Below, piece after piece: positions 1-8,067 of a DNA stretch of 24,925 nt (positions within the stretch are counted from its first letter, which is position 1; every line of letters begins with the position of its first letter). Under the pieces are notes generated by a model. That model searched no databases, was not told the origin of the DNA, and saw only the letters and a list, made by a program, of their open reading frames with translations. The position numbers and the translations under genes are program-made. Where the stretch lies: positions 1 to 24,925 of the forward strand of contig SFEK01000010.1 of the NCBI GenBank assembly GCA_004557285.1. Direction: 5' to 3'. The stretch is from Bacteroidales bacterium (lineage in GTDB: Bacteria > Bacteroidota > Bacteroidia > Bacteroidales > Bacteroidaceae).

Positions 1-599
1 ATGATATATTCAAGGACTCATATATAAAATATGCCACTCTGCACGTACCTTCTTCAGCAATCTCTTATTATCAAACAACCGAACCCTGGAGCGGATTTGG
101 AACAATTAAGGCACTTGAAGGCAATGAAAAGAAATGTGAAACTCCTACAATATCATTTGTTGATGGAAAACTGACATTCTCATGTGCAACAGAAGGAGTT
201 GAATATGCAAGTGAAGTGACTTGTTCAGATGTTAATAATTATTATAGTAACGAGATTGTTCTCGCTGCCTGCTACGACATCACAGTTACTGCAACGAAAA
301 CAGGTTATTTCAACTCCGACGTTGCCACCGCCAAACTCTATTGGCTGACATCCTCAGGCTCTCTTGAAGGTGACGGCATCAACAACGTCTCAATGCGTGG
401 CATCGCCATTCAGTCAGCCGGTGGTTTCATCAACATCTCCGGCCTCGACAACAACGAGACAGTCAGCTTCTATGGCATCGACGGCATGTCCCTCGGCTCC
501 GCCACCGCCATCAACGGCACAACATCCTTCGCTGCACAATCCGGCTCTGTCGTAGTCGCCAAGATTGGCAAGGAAAGTATAAAAATCGCAGTGAAATAA
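1..599 (+). CDS. BspA-like leucine-rich-repeat surface protein, C-terminal part
   Basis: The reading frame is open from base 3 to the stop at 597-599, so this is the 3' end of a gene that begins outside the window. The first residues (FKDSYIKYATLHVP, then a tyrosine-rich stretch and WSGFGTIKALEG) match the last unit of the BspA/Listeria-Bacteroides type leucine-rich repeat, whose usual ending is a VP...Y...W..F..I pattern. Then follows a beta-rich linker (PTISFVDGKLTFSC) and a C-terminal module of roughly 60 residues with the pattern GFINISGLDN...VSFYGIDG...VVVAKIGKESIKIAVK. Such endings are common on exported Bacteroidales proteins and resemble a type IX secretion-style C-terminal domain. 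Known members are surface or secreted adhesion-type proteins; the ligand cannot be read here. The assignment to the repeat family is firm, the sorting role is inference. Confidence 0.8.
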   Translation, partial: DIFKDSYIKYATLHVPSSAISYYQTTEPWSGFGTIKALEGNEKKCETPTISFVDGKLTFSCATEGVEYASEVTCSDVNNYYSNEIVLAACYDITVTATKTGYFNSDVATAKLYWLTSSGSLEGDGINNVSMRGIAIQSAGGFINISGLDNNETVSFYGIDGMSLGSATAINGTTSFAAQSGSVVVAKIGKESIKIAVK

Positions 600-627
600 C
601 ATCCGCATAGATACCCATCCGCTGTAG

Positions 628-649
628 GGTCTTTACTTTATGTAAGACC
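628..649 (+). terminator. Possible stem-loop after the LRR gene
   Basis: An inverted repeat (GGTCTTTAC at 628-636 against GTAAGACC at 642-649, one bulged T) lies 28 bases after the LRR stop. There is no run of T after it, so a terminator role is uncertain; a processing or stability hairpin is equally possible. Confidence 0.3.
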
Positions 650-774
650 GCCCCACCGCAGGGCAACCTCAATGGGAAAATCCCAATGATATTCAATGAA
701 TATTTTCAAGTATAGCCTCTGGGGTGAATCTTGCTCAAAGAAGCGGATGCCATGAAGGGATGGTATGGGCTTAT

Positions 775-812
775 AAAAATGGGCGTATCCTGATGTTTGT
801 CAGAACACGCCC
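775..812 (-). terminator. Rho-independent terminator of the tlpA-like operon
   Basis: GGGCGT (781-786) pairs with ACGCCC (807-812), and an inner CTGA/TCAG stem closes the loop. On the minus strand the hairpin is followed by ATTTTTA. It lies about 30 bases past the stop of the TlpA-like gene, which suits termination of the minus-strand operon. Confidence 0.65.
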
Positions 813-841
813 TAAATGATATCAGCAATTTTCTTACGGCA

Positions 842-1393
842 TCATTTGGCCAAGGTCTCCGCAACGAATGCTTTCAGCTCGTCGCCACGCAGACCAGCCT
901 TGAGGATTTTGCCCTCGCTGTCGACGATGACGGTAAAGGGGATTCCCCTCACGCCATATTTCACGGCGGCGGCATTGTCCCAGCCCTGCAGGTCGGACAC
1001 CTGTGGCCAGATGATGCCCAGCTGTTTGGTGGCGTCGGTCCACTGCTGTCTGTCTTCGTCGAGCGACACGCCGAGGATGCCCAGTCCCTTGTCGTGGTAT
1101 TGGCCGTAGAGTTCTACCAGCACGGGCATCTCGTTACGGCACGGACCACACCAGCTGGCCCAGAAATCGACGATGGTGATGCGGCTCTTGGCGAAGACCT
1201 GTTTCACATCCACCATGTTGCCATCCATGTCGGCCATGGTGAAACTGATGACCGAAGGGTCGTCGGCCGTGGTCTCGGCAACGGGTGCCGGCTGTTGTTG
1301 AGATGCGTTGTTGCAGGCTTTCTTTTTGCAGCAGCCTGTGAGGCCGACCGTTGCCGCCAAGGCAAGTGTCAGCAGGGTGTAGGCGGTTTTCAT
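842..1393 (-). CDS. TlpA/ResA-like thioredoxin-fold lipoprotein
   Basis: The product (183 residues) is an exported thiol-disulfide oxidoreductase of the TlpA/ResA/AhpC-TSA group. A lipoprotein signal is visible: charged start, hydrophobic stretch and lipobox LTGC with the modified cysteine at about residue 21. A low-complexity linker (about 22-45) precedes the thioredoxin fold. The active site is WCGPC at about 81-85 and the conserved cis-proline follows in GIPF at about 150-153. Family members reduce or oxidise cysteine pairs of envelope proteins or cytochrome c partners; the partner here is unknown. I chose the ATG at 1391-1393; a TTG two codons upstream is less likely. The gene starts 12 bases after prs and is probably co-transcribed with it, although no functional link is evident. 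Confidence 0.88.
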   Translation of the reverse strand: MKTAYTLLTLALAATVGLTGCCKKKACNNASQQQPAPVAETTADDPSVISFTMADMDGNMVDVKQVFAKSRITIVDFWASWCGPCRNEMPVLVELYGQYHDKGLGILGVSLDEDRQQWTDATKQLGIIWPQVSDLQGWDNAAAVKYGVRGIPFTVIVDSEGKILKAGLRGDELKAFVAETLAK

Positions 1394-1405
1394 GTTCAAT
1401 GATGC

Positions 1406-2344
1406 TTATACCAGGTATTGCGAACTGATGCTCTCGTTGTCAACCACGCGGCGGATGGTTTCGGCAAACATATCAGCCACAGAGAGCTGCTTCACCTTGG
1501 CACAGCGGTTGGAGTAGGGGATGGAGTCGGTGAAGACAATCTCCTCGAGGGCAGAGTTCTGCACACGCTCGCTGGCAGGACCGCTCATCACGCAGTGGGA
1601 TGCACAGGCCCTGACGCTCTTGGCACCCGCCTGCTTCATGATGTCGGCAGCCTTGGAGATGGTGCCTGCGGTATCAACCATGTCGTCGATGATGATGACG
1701 TTCTTGTCTTTCACATCGCCGATGATCTGCATGCTCTCCACCACGTTGGCCCTTGCGCGGGTCTTGTTGCAGAGCACGAGCGGGCAGCCCAGGTATTTGG
1801 CGTAGGTGTTGGCGCGCTTGCTGCCGCCCACGTCGGGAGATGCGATGACCATGTCTTCGAGCTTGAGACTTTGCAGATAGGGCAGGATGACGCCCGAGGC
1901 ATACAGGTGGTCAACGGGTACATCGAAGAAGCCCTGTATCTGGTCGGCATGAAGGTCCATGGTAATCAGGCGGTCAATGCCTGCCACGCTCAACAGGTCG
2001 GCCACCAGTTTGGCACCGATGCTCACACGGGGTTTGTCCTTGCGGTCCTGGCGTGCCCAGCCGAAGTAGGGCACCACGGCATTGATGGATTTGGCCGATG
2101 CGCGCTTGGCGGCGTCAATCATGAGCAGCAGTTCCATGAGGTTGTCAGAATTGGGGAACGTGCTCTGCACGAGGAACACGTCGCGTCCGCGGATAGACTC
2201 CTCGTAGGACACGGCAAACTCTCCATCGGAGAATTTCGTGATGAGAAGGTTGCCTAATGGGCAGCCCAGACTTTGGCAGATTTTCTCTGCCAGATACCTG
2301 GTGTTGGTTCCAGAGAACACCATGAATGAATTCTTTTCTATCAT
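1406..2344 (-). CDS. prs: Ribose-phosphate pyrophosphokinase (PRPP synthetase)
   Basis: The enzyme makes 5-phosphoribosyl diphosphate from ribose 5-phosphate and ATP in the cytoplasm, feeding purine, pyrimidine, NAD, histidine and tryptophan synthesis. At 312 residues the length is normal for class I. Clear landmarks are FSDGE near residue 38, RQDRKDKPR near 98, the divalent-metal and ribose-phosphate segment DLHADQIQGFF at about 130-140, and the PRPP loop IIDDMVDTAGT at about 218-228. It lies 60 bases after the ThiE-like gene and 12 bases before the TlpA-like gene, all on the minus strand. The start MIEKNSFMVFSG was taken because the following segment aligns with the usual N-terminus; an internal Met at residue 8 is an alternative. 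Confidence 0.96.
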   Translation of the reverse strand: MIEKNSFMVFSGTNTRYLAEKICQSLGCPLGNLLITKFSDGEFAVSYEESIRGRDVFLVQSTFPNSDNLMELLLMIDAAKRASAKSINAVVPYFGWARQDRKDKPRVSIGAKLVADLLSVAGIDRLITMDLHADQIQGFFDVPVDHLYASGVILPYLQSLKLEDMVIASPDVGGSKRANTYAKYLGCPLVLCNKTRARANVVESMQIIGDVKDKNVIIIDDMVDTAGTISKAADIMKQAGAKSVRACASHCVMSGPASERVQNSALEEIVFTDSIPYSNRCAKVKQLSVADMFAETIRRVVDNESISSQYLV

Positions 2345-2404
2345 TTGTTTTCTATGTAAGTTATGGTTTTGTTTTGCCTATAGTTTAATGATGTGCCTAA
2401 AGTG

Positions 2405-2998
2405 TCAGGCGTTGGCCACGTTGCGCAGGCGGTCGAAGTGGCCGAGGAGTTCCTTGAAGTCGAGCTGGCTGTGGATGTTGAACTTGCTCCACAGGTCGTG
2501 GCACACCACCACGCCGCCGAATCCCAGTTCCTTGGCTCGCCGTATGGTGTCGATGTTGATGCCACCCTTGGCATACACATGCTTGTCGATGATGCCCTTG
2601 GCCGCAGCCTGCTCGATGAGCGACTGACGGTCGGGGTTGTCGTCGTTGAACACACGGTCGAGCAACACATATTCGGCCTTCTTCTTCAGAGGAGCTATGT
2701 GGTTGATGTCGTAGCACTCGCGGCTGAACTTGCCCTTGTATCGGTCGGGCATCCCGGCCATGGGGTCTTCGATATGGATGCCCCCCAGTCCATATTCAGC
2801 CTTCAGATAATAATTGTCGTGCACCACGATGCGTTTATACACATCGTCGGACATCAGCGACAGCAATCTTTCAGAATATATGGGCGAGGCATCCGGCTTG
2901 TGCAGATGGAGCCTTTCCATTCCCTCCTCAAACAGCAGCGTGAGGATTTTGTCTTCTTCAACGAAGAACATCGGTTGGGTCATTATAACGAGTTTCAT
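2405..2998 (-). CDS. ThiE/TenI-like TIM-barrel protein
   Basis: This 197-residue protein resembles the thiamine-phosphate synthase/TenI fold: an opening strand MKLVIMTQP, an early RLHLHKPDA strand, a central GGIHIEDP segment equivalent to the DGIHLGQ strand, and late strands VYAKGGIN and GFGGVVVCHDL. The TSTK-type phosphate loop expected of a true ThiE after the VxxGP strand is not evident; the equivalent region reads VLLDRVFNDDNPDR. No other thiamine gene is nearby. It may be a paralogue with another function, so no symbol is given. It is the first gene of a minus-strand operon with prs and a TlpA-like lipoprotein; a Bacteroidetes-type promoter lies just upstream. Confidence 0.65.
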   Translation of the reverse strand: MKLVIMTQPMFFVEEDKILTLLFEEGMERLHLHKPDASPIYSERLLSLMSDDVYKRIVVHDNYYLKAEYGLGGIHIEDPMAGMPDRYKGKFSRECYDINHIAPLKKKAEYVLLDRVFNDDNPDRQSLIEQAAAKGIIDKHVYAKGGINIDTIRRAKELGFGGVVVCHDLWSKFNIHSQLDFKELLGHFDRLRNVANA

Positions 2999-3021
2999 CG
3001 TCTTCTAAAGTTTTTCAGATG

Positions 3022-3052
3022 CAAATGTATAAAAAAAAAGCCAACCCACCAA
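3022..3052 (-). promoter_or_regulatory. Promoter of the thiE-like/prs/tlpA-like operon
   Basis: Read on the minus strand, TACATTTG (3022-3029) is a perfect match to the Bacteroidetes -7 box TAnnTTTG, and a TTG (3050-3052) lies 20 bases upstream as a -33 element. The predicted transcript would start some 15-20 bases before the ATG at 2998. Confidence 0.7.
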
Positions 3053-3196
3053 TGTTCATCCGATAAATGTGACGATTTTATGAAAAATCCCCCTTTTTCG
3101 CCCCGTGAATGGGCCATTCACCCTGCCAGAACTATTATTTTATGTTATTTTGCTATATTTTTTGTGATTTTGGATGCTGCTTTGAAAAATTATGTT

Positions 3197-3204
3197 TACA
3201 TTTG
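3197..3204 (+). promoter_or_regulatory. -7 box for the transketolase/kinase/isomerase cluster
   Basis: TACATTTG at 3197-3204 matches TAnnTTTG exactly and lies 66 bases before the transketolase ATG. TTTG motifs at 3181-3184 and 3169-3172 are at non-ideal spacing (12 and 24 bases), so the promoter may depend on an activator. The rest of this 272-base divergent spacer is AT-rich and holds no gene I can see. Confidence 0.6.
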
Positions 3205-3270
3205 TACGTTATAACATATAAACCGAATTTAATATAAAAACAATTCAACTATACTAACTAATAACACAAT

Positions 3271-4119
3271 ATGGACAAATCAATGAGTATTCCCCAGCTT
3301 CGACTGAAGAGTGAGGAAATCAGGAAACGATTGATGGAGGTGGTCTATAAAGCCAAGGCCGGTCATATCGGCGGCGACCTGTCTTCATTGAATGTGCTAA
3401 CTGCGCTCTATATGCGGGTGATGAACGTGGATGCAGCCAATCCCAAGATGGAAGGCAGAGACCGGTTCATCATGAGCAAGGGCCACTGTGTGGAAGCCCT
3501 CTACTGTGTGCTCGAGGCCAAGGGCTTCATCACCAAGGAACTGGTAGATACCTATGGCGACTACCTCTCGGTGCTGGCGGGACACCCCACCATCGAGGTG
3601 CCGGGCATCGAATTCAACAGCGGTGCGCTGGGACATGGCCTCTCCATCGGCGTGGGCTGTGCCATTGCCGCCAAGATGGACAAGAAACCTTTCCGCACCT
3701 ATGTGCTCATGGGCGACGGCGAGCAGGGCGAAGGCTCTATATACGAGGCTGCCATGGCAGGAAGCAACTATAAGCTGGACAACCTGGTGGCCATGATCGA
3801 CCGCAACGGACTGCAGATCAGCGACACCACTGAAAACGTGATGAAGCTCGACTCCATCAACGAGCGCTGGACTGCCTTCGGATGGGATGTGCACGAAGTT
3901 GACGGCAACGACATGGAAGCCATCGTCAACTGTCTGGAAAACATCGACTACAGCAACGGCAAGCCCCATCTCGTGGTGCTGCACACCACCAAGGGATTCC
4001 ATGTGTCTTACATGGAAAATGTGCTCAAATGGCACCACGGCGTGCCATCGGCCGATGAATATGAACAGGCCATCACTGAGATAAGCAACCGCATTGAAGA
4101 ACTTAAAAAGGAATGTTGA
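3271..4119 (+). CDS. Transketolase, N-terminal (thiamine diphosphate binding) subunit
   Basis: The 282-residue protein corresponds to the first third of a transketolase. It carries the diphosphate-binding motif GDG (about 148-150) followed some 29 residues later by the conserved asparagine (MIDRNG, N179), the AGHIGGDLS segment (about 30-38), the histidine in SKGHCVE (about 69-75), and SGALGHGLS (about 117-125). Transketolases move a two-carbon ketol unit between sugar phosphates in the cytoplasm. The C-terminal partner follows directly, with its likely start 3 bases after this stop. Together with the kinase and isomerase downstream, the pair probably acts in a dedicated sugar pathway rather than only in the general pentose phosphate route. 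Two-subunit transketolases are an established arrangement, including the AptA/AptB enzyme of apiose catabolism. Confidence 0.9.
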   Translation: MDKSMSIPQLRLKSEEIRKRLMEVVYKAKAGHIGGDLSSLNVLTALYMRVMNVDAANPKMEGRDRFIMSKGHCVEALYCVLEAKGFITKELVDTYGDYLSVLAGHPTIEVPGIEFNSGALGHGLSIGVGCAIAAKMDKKPFRTYVLMGDGEQGEGSIYEAAMAGSNYKLDNLVAMIDRNGLQISDTTENVMKLDSINERWTAFGWDVHEVDGNDMEAIVNCLENIDYSNGKPHLVVLHTTKGFHVSYMENVLKWHHGVPSADEYEQAITEISNRIEELKKEC

Positions 4120-4121
4120 CC

Positions 4122-5060
4122 ATGGAAATCAAAAGTGTAGCTTGCCGCAAGAGTTTCACCGACACCATGCTGGAACTCGGCAAAATGGATAAGGATATTG
4201 TAGCTGTCACCACCGACGCACGCGGTTCGGTGACTCTGACCGACTTTGCCAAACAACTGCCCGAGCAGTTTGTGGAATGTGGCATCGCCGAACAGGATGC
4301 GGTGGGCATTTCGGCCGGACTGGCCTCGTGTGGCAAAAAAGTGTTCGTGTGCGGACCTGCCTGCTTCTATGTGGCACGCAGCCTTGAACAGGTGAAGGTT
4401 GATGTGGCCTACTCCAACCAGCCCGTCAAGATATTGGGCGTGAGCGGCGGTGTGGCCTATGGCGCACTGGGTGCCACTCACCACAGTCTGCACGACATTG
4501 CCGTGCTGCGCACCTTCCCCGGAATGCAGGTGGTGTTGCCCTGCGACGCCCGCCAGACCCGCAAACTGGTGAAGCAGCTGGTGGATTATCCTCATCCCGT
4601 GTATGTGAGGGTGGGACGCAATGCCGTGCCCGACGTGTATGAGAACGACGACTTTGAATTTGAAATAGGCAAGTCGGTACAGTTGCAGGATGGCAACGAC
4701 CTGACCATCATCGCCACCGGCGAGACCGTGTATCATGCCCTGCAGGCCGGCAAGCGTCTGGCCGCCGAAGGCATCAGCACACGCGTCATCGACATGCACA
4801 CGCTGAAACCTGCCGACACCGATGCCATCGTGCGTGCAGCACGTGAGACCGGACGCATACTCACCGTGGAGGAACACAGCATGTACGGCGGTCTGGGTGC
4901 CATCGTGGCCGAAACCGTGTGCAGCCAGTGCCCCGTGCCCGTGCGCATATTAGGCATACCCGACGAGAACGCCATACACGGCAAACCCCTGGAGATATTC
5001 CACTACTACAAGCTCGATGCCGACGGTATCTACGAGACGGCCAGGGAAATGCTGAAATAA
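4122..5060 (+). CDS. Transketolase, C-terminal (pyrimidine-binding) subunit
   Basis: The product has the transketolase pyrimidine-binding domain followed by the C-terminal domain. The catalytic glutamate that activates thiamine diphosphate is in ECGIAEQ (E57 when counted from the chosen start). GVSGGVAYGALGATHHS and the PCDARQT segment belong to the first domain; LTIIATGETVYHAL begins the C-terminal domain, which ends with HGKPLEIFHYYKLD. The ATG at 4113 overlaps the upstream stop by 7 bases; I prefer the ATG at 4122 because AAGGA (4108-4112) is then 9 bases upstream. It works as a complex with the N-terminal subunit. Spacing to the kinase is 22 bases. Confidence 0.9.
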   Translation: MEIKSVACRKSFTDTMLELGKMDKDIVAVTTDARGSVTLTDFAKQLPEQFVECGIAEQDAVGISAGLASCGKKVFVCGPACFYVARSLEQVKVDVAYSNQPVKILGVSGGVAYGALGATHHSLHDIAVLRTFPGMQVVLPCDARQTRKLVKQLVDYPHPVYVRVGRNAVPDVYENDDFEFEIGKSVQLQDGNDLTIIATGETVYHALQAGKRLAAEGISTRVIDMHTLKPADTDAIVRAARETGRILTVEEHSMYGGLGAIVAETVCSQCPVPVRILGIPDENAIHGKPLEIFHYYKLDADGIYETAREMLK

Positions 5061-5082
5061 CCATCCAAAAATACCTGCGAAC

Positions 5083-6561
5083 ATGAATTATATCATAGCA
5101 GTTGACCAGAGCACGTCGGCCACCAAGGCCATTCTCTTCAATGAGCGATGCCAGCTGATTGGCCGCAAGAATGTGGACCACCAGCAATACTATCCGCAGC
5201 CTGGATGGGTGGAGCACGACGCCGACGAAATATACCGCAACACCGTGAAGGCCATTCACGAGGTGATGCAGATGCTCAAAGGGCAGGAGGCTTCCTGCTC
5301 GATGGCCATCACCAACCAGCGTGAGACAGTGGTGGTGTGGAACCGCATGACGGGCAAGCCCGTGTATCACGCCATTGTGTGGCAATGCCAGCGTGGCGCC
5401 GACATCTGCAACGATTTGCGCAGCCGTGGCTATACCGACATGATCAGGGAGAAGAGCGGACTGCTCATCGACCCCTATTTTGCCGCCAGCGGAGTGAAAT
5501 GGATTCTCGACAATGTGGAGGGTGCACGTGAGGCCGCCGACAGGGGCGAGCTGCTCATGGGTACCATCGACACCTGGCTGATATGGAAACTCACGGGCGG
5601 AAAGCAGTTTGTGACCGACTATACCAATGCCTCGCGTACCTTATTATTTAATATACATACGCTGGACTGGGACGACGAACTGCTGAATCTCTTCGATATT
5701 CCGCGAAGCATGATGCCCAAACCGTTGCCCTGCGATGCCAACTTTGGCGAGACCACGGTCGAAGGACTCTTCAAAAAACCGATTACCATTGCCGGTGTAC
5801 TGGGCGATTCGCACGGGGCACTGGCCGGACAGATGTGCTTCGAGGCCGGTATGGGCAAGGCTACCTACGGCACTGGCTCGTCGGTGATGGTGAACATCGG
5901 TGATGAACCTGTACTGGCACCCGAGGGTCTGGTCACATCGGTGGGCTTTGCCGCATGCGGCAAGGTGTTCTATGCCTACGAGGGCAACATTCACTGCACC
6001 GGTGCCACCATCAAATGGATGGCCGACAAACTGAGACTCATCAAGAGTCCTGCAGAAATCGAAGCCCTGGCACTCAGCGTGCCCGACAACGGCGGCGTGT
6101 ATCTCGTGCCCGCATTTGCCGGACTGGGTGCGCCATGGTGGAACTCTCAGGCCAAGGCAATGATCTGCGGCATGACACTGGCCACGGAGAAAGGACATGT
6201 GTGCCGCGCCGCACTCGAAGCCATTGCCTATCAGGTGAAAGACCTCATTGACCTGATGACACGACAGGCAGGTGTGGCCCTGAAAGAACTGCGTGTGGAC
6301 GGCGGACCAACAAAGAACAAACTGCTCATGCAGTTTCAGGCCGACATGCTCAATGCCTGCATCAACCGGTCTGACGTGGAGGAGGCCTCGGCCATGGGTG
6401 CCGTGGTGATGAACCTGCTTGCACGAGGCGTGTGTGGTTCGCTGGAAGAAATCGCCGCCCTGCGCACATCAGACAACCGGGTGCTGCCCCACATGAACGA
6501 CGATGACCGCCAGAGGCTGTATGCCGGATGGGTGGAAGCCGTGAAAAACGTAAACAAGTAA
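5083..6561 (+). CDS. FGGY-family sugar kinase, glycerol-kinase-like
   Basis: The 492-residue protein aligns end to end with glycerol kinase: MNYIIAVDQSTSATKA phosphate motif at the start, NQRET (78-82), IVWQ (98-101), IDPYF (129-133), TDYTNASRTLLFNIHTLDWD, GDSHGAL (241-247), TYGTGSS (261-267) and the C-terminal RVDGGPTKN. The glycerol-contacting residues R, E, W and Y of GlpK are kept (R80, E81, W100, Y132), as is the catalytic aspartate D242. Two pocket residues differ: the Gln after that Asp is Ser243 and the Phe of YGTGCF is Ser267. This suggests a substrate other than glycerol, perhaps a ketose. It sits between the split transketolase and the isomerase, 22 bases from each, in one probable operon. 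Sugar kinase is firm; substrate is open (apulose, ribulose or xylulose type ketoses are candidates). Confidence 0.85.
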   Translation: MNYIIAVDQSTSATKAILFNERCQLIGRKNVDHQQYYPQPGWVEHDADEIYRNTVKAIHEVMQMLKGQEASCSMAITNQRETVVVWNRMTGKPVYHAIVWQCQRGADICNDLRSRGYTDMIREKSGLLIDPYFAASGVKWILDNVEGAREAADRGELLMGTIDTWLIWKLTGGKQFVTDYTNASRTLLFNIHTLDWDDELLNLFDIPRSMMPKPLPCDANFGETTVEGLFKKPITIAGVLGDSHGALAGQMCFEAGMGKATYGTGSSVMVNIGDEPVLAPEGLVTSVGFAACGKVFYAYEGNIHCTGATIKWMADKLRLIKSPAEIEALALSVPDNGGVYLVPAFAGLGAPWWNSQAKAMICGMTLATEKGHVCRAALEAIAYQVKDLIDLMTRQAGVALKELRVDGGPTKNKLLMQFQADMLNACINRSDVEEASAMGAVVMNLLARGVCGSLEEIAALRTSDNRVLPHMNDDDRQRLYAGWVEAVKNVNK

Positions 6562-6583
6562 AAAAACATTAACCGATAAATAT

Positions 6584-8014
6584 ATGAACAAACAAGCTAA
6601 AGCGGGAAAGGAAACCTTTGGACTGATCATCGGTACCCGCGCATATTTCAATTCAGAACTGGCCATCGACGTGCGCAGCACCTTACTTGCCAAACTCGAC
6701 GAGGCAGGATATGGCTATGTGATACTCGACGAATGTGACACTCCCACCGGTGGGTCGATGGAAACCCTGGAAGACGGCAAGAAATGTGCCGCCCTCTTCC
6801 GCAAGCACAGAGACGAGATTGACGGCATCATCGTGTCGTTGCCCAACTTCGGCTTCGAAATCGGCATCATCAATGCCATCAGTCGTGCCGAACTGCATGT
6901 GCCTGTACTGGTGCAGGCCTGCGACGACCAGAACGACAAGGTTGATCTGGACAGCCGCCGCGATGCCTTCTGTGGCAAGATTTCGGTGTGCAACAACCTC
7001 TATCAATATGGCATTCCGTTCACCGACACCACATTGCACACTTATTCCATCCACAGCGACCTGCTGATGAAAGACATCAACAAGTTTGCTGCCGTGTGCC
7101 GCGTGGTCAGAAAACTCACCCATGCCCGCATCGGACAGATTGGTACACGCCCCTTGGGCTTCAACACCTGCCGTGCCAGCGAGAAAATCATGCAGGCCAG
7201 TGGCATCACCGCGGTGCCTGTTGACCTGAGCGAGATTCTGGCCAATGCCCGACGCATTGACAATGAGGCTGCCGCACTTAAAGCAAAGGTTGAAGAAATA
7301 AGCCATTATGCCAAGGTGCCAGAGGCTTACCGCGAGAAACTTGCCCTGCAGGCCAAGTTTGGTGTGGCCGTGGAAGAGTGGATCAAGGCCAACGAGGTGG
7401 ATGCCGCTGCCATTCAGTGTTGGGACTCGCTGGAGCAGAACTATGGTTGCGCAGCTTGCGTCACCATGAGTATGCTGGGCGAGCAGCTCATCCCCTGCGC
7501 CTGCGAGGCCGACCTGGCAGGAGCCGTGTCGATGTATGCCCTGCGCCTGGCTGCAGGACGCCCCGCCGCACTGCTCGACTGGAACAACAACTTTGCCGAA
7601 GACCGTGACAAATGCGTGTGCACACACTGCGGAAACTTCCCCAAGAGTTTCGTGCAGAACGATCTCAAGTTAGGTCCGCTCGGCGTGCTCGGACGCACAC
7701 TGGGCAAGGTGAACACCTTTGGTGCCGTGTATGGCAAATGCACGGAGGGCGACTTCACCTTCTTCCGCATCTCTACCGACGACAACATGGGCTGCATCAA
7801 GAGCTACCTCGGCAAGGGACGCATGACCAACGACCCATACGGCATGGACGGATGCATCGCCGTGACTCAGGTGGACAACCTCCAGACACTGATGAAATAC
7901 ATCTGCAAGAACGGATTTGAACATCATGTGGCCATGGTGCGCACAGACGTCGTTGACGTGCTCGAAGAGGCTATCGACAGCTACCTGGGATGGGATCTGT
8001 ATGTACATGAATAA
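6584..8014 (+). CDS. L-fucose/L-arabinose-isomerase-like aldose-ketose isomerase
   Basis: The 476-residue protein belongs to the fucose/arabinose isomerase superfamily (COG2407 type). Visible family segments are the N-terminal LIIGTRAYFNSELA (14-27), IGTRPLGFNTCRAS near 186-199, QCWDSLEQNYGCAAC near 278-292, CACEADLAGA near 305-314, LLDWNNNFAED near 330-340 and THCGNFPKSF near 347-356. E308, D332 and H348 are plausible metal ligands by position; this is inference from the family's Mn-dependent mechanism. It probably converts an aldose to the ketose that the adjacent kinase phosphorylates. The protein is cysteine-rich around CVCTHCG (344-350). No signal peptide, so cytoplasmic. The natural sugar is not determinable from sequence. 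Confidence 0.85.
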   Translation: MNKQAKAGKETFGLIIGTRAYFNSELAIDVRSTLLAKLDEAGYGYVILDECDTPTGGSMETLEDGKKCAALFRKHRDEIDGIIVSLPNFGFEIGIINAISRAELHVPVLVQACDDQNDKVDLDSRRDAFCGKISVCNNLYQYGIPFTDTTLHTYSIHSDLLMKDINKFAAVCRVVRKLTHARIGQIGTRPLGFNTCRASEKIMQASGITAVPVDLSEILANARRIDNEAAALKAKVEEISHYAKVPEAYREKLALQAKFGVAVEEWIKANEVDAAAIQCWDSLEQNYGCAACVTMSMLGEQLIPCACEADLAGAVSMYALRLAAGRPAALLDWNNNFAEDRDKCVCTHCGNFPKSFVQNDLKLGPLGVLGRTLGKVNTFGAVYGKCTEGDFTFFRISTDDNMGCIKSYLGKGRMTNDPYGMDGCIAVTQVDNLQTLMKYICKNGFEHHVAMVRTDVVDVLEEAIDSYLGWDLYVHE

Positions 8015-8067
8015 GCTTGATTATCAACTCTTTAATTATAAACATTTAAAAACAAAAATCAATCATT

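Noticed and set aside
671..683. Short palindrome TGGGAAAATCCCA as a regulatory site
   Set aside because: A 5-base stem in a non-coding spacer between convergent genes is too small to call without conservation data.
797..1402. Plus-strand open frame of 201 codons over the TlpA-like gene
   Set aside because: The opposite strand encodes a lipoprotein with lipobox and WCGPC site; the plus frame also runs through the terminator hairpin.
1418..2257. Long plus-strand open frame (279 codons) over prs
   Set aside because: It is antisense to a complete, clearly conserved prs gene, is rich in His/Val/Gly as shadow frames of GC-rich genes are, and matches no family I know.
4008..4877. Minus-strand open frame of 289 codons over the transketolase genes
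   Set aside because: It is antisense to both conserved transketolase subunits and lacks any family signature.
3271..5060. Transketolase as a single gene broken by a frameshift
   Set aside because: The two parts are complete domains with their own starts and stops, and AAGGA precedes the second ATG. Two-subunit transketolases are a known natural arrangement.
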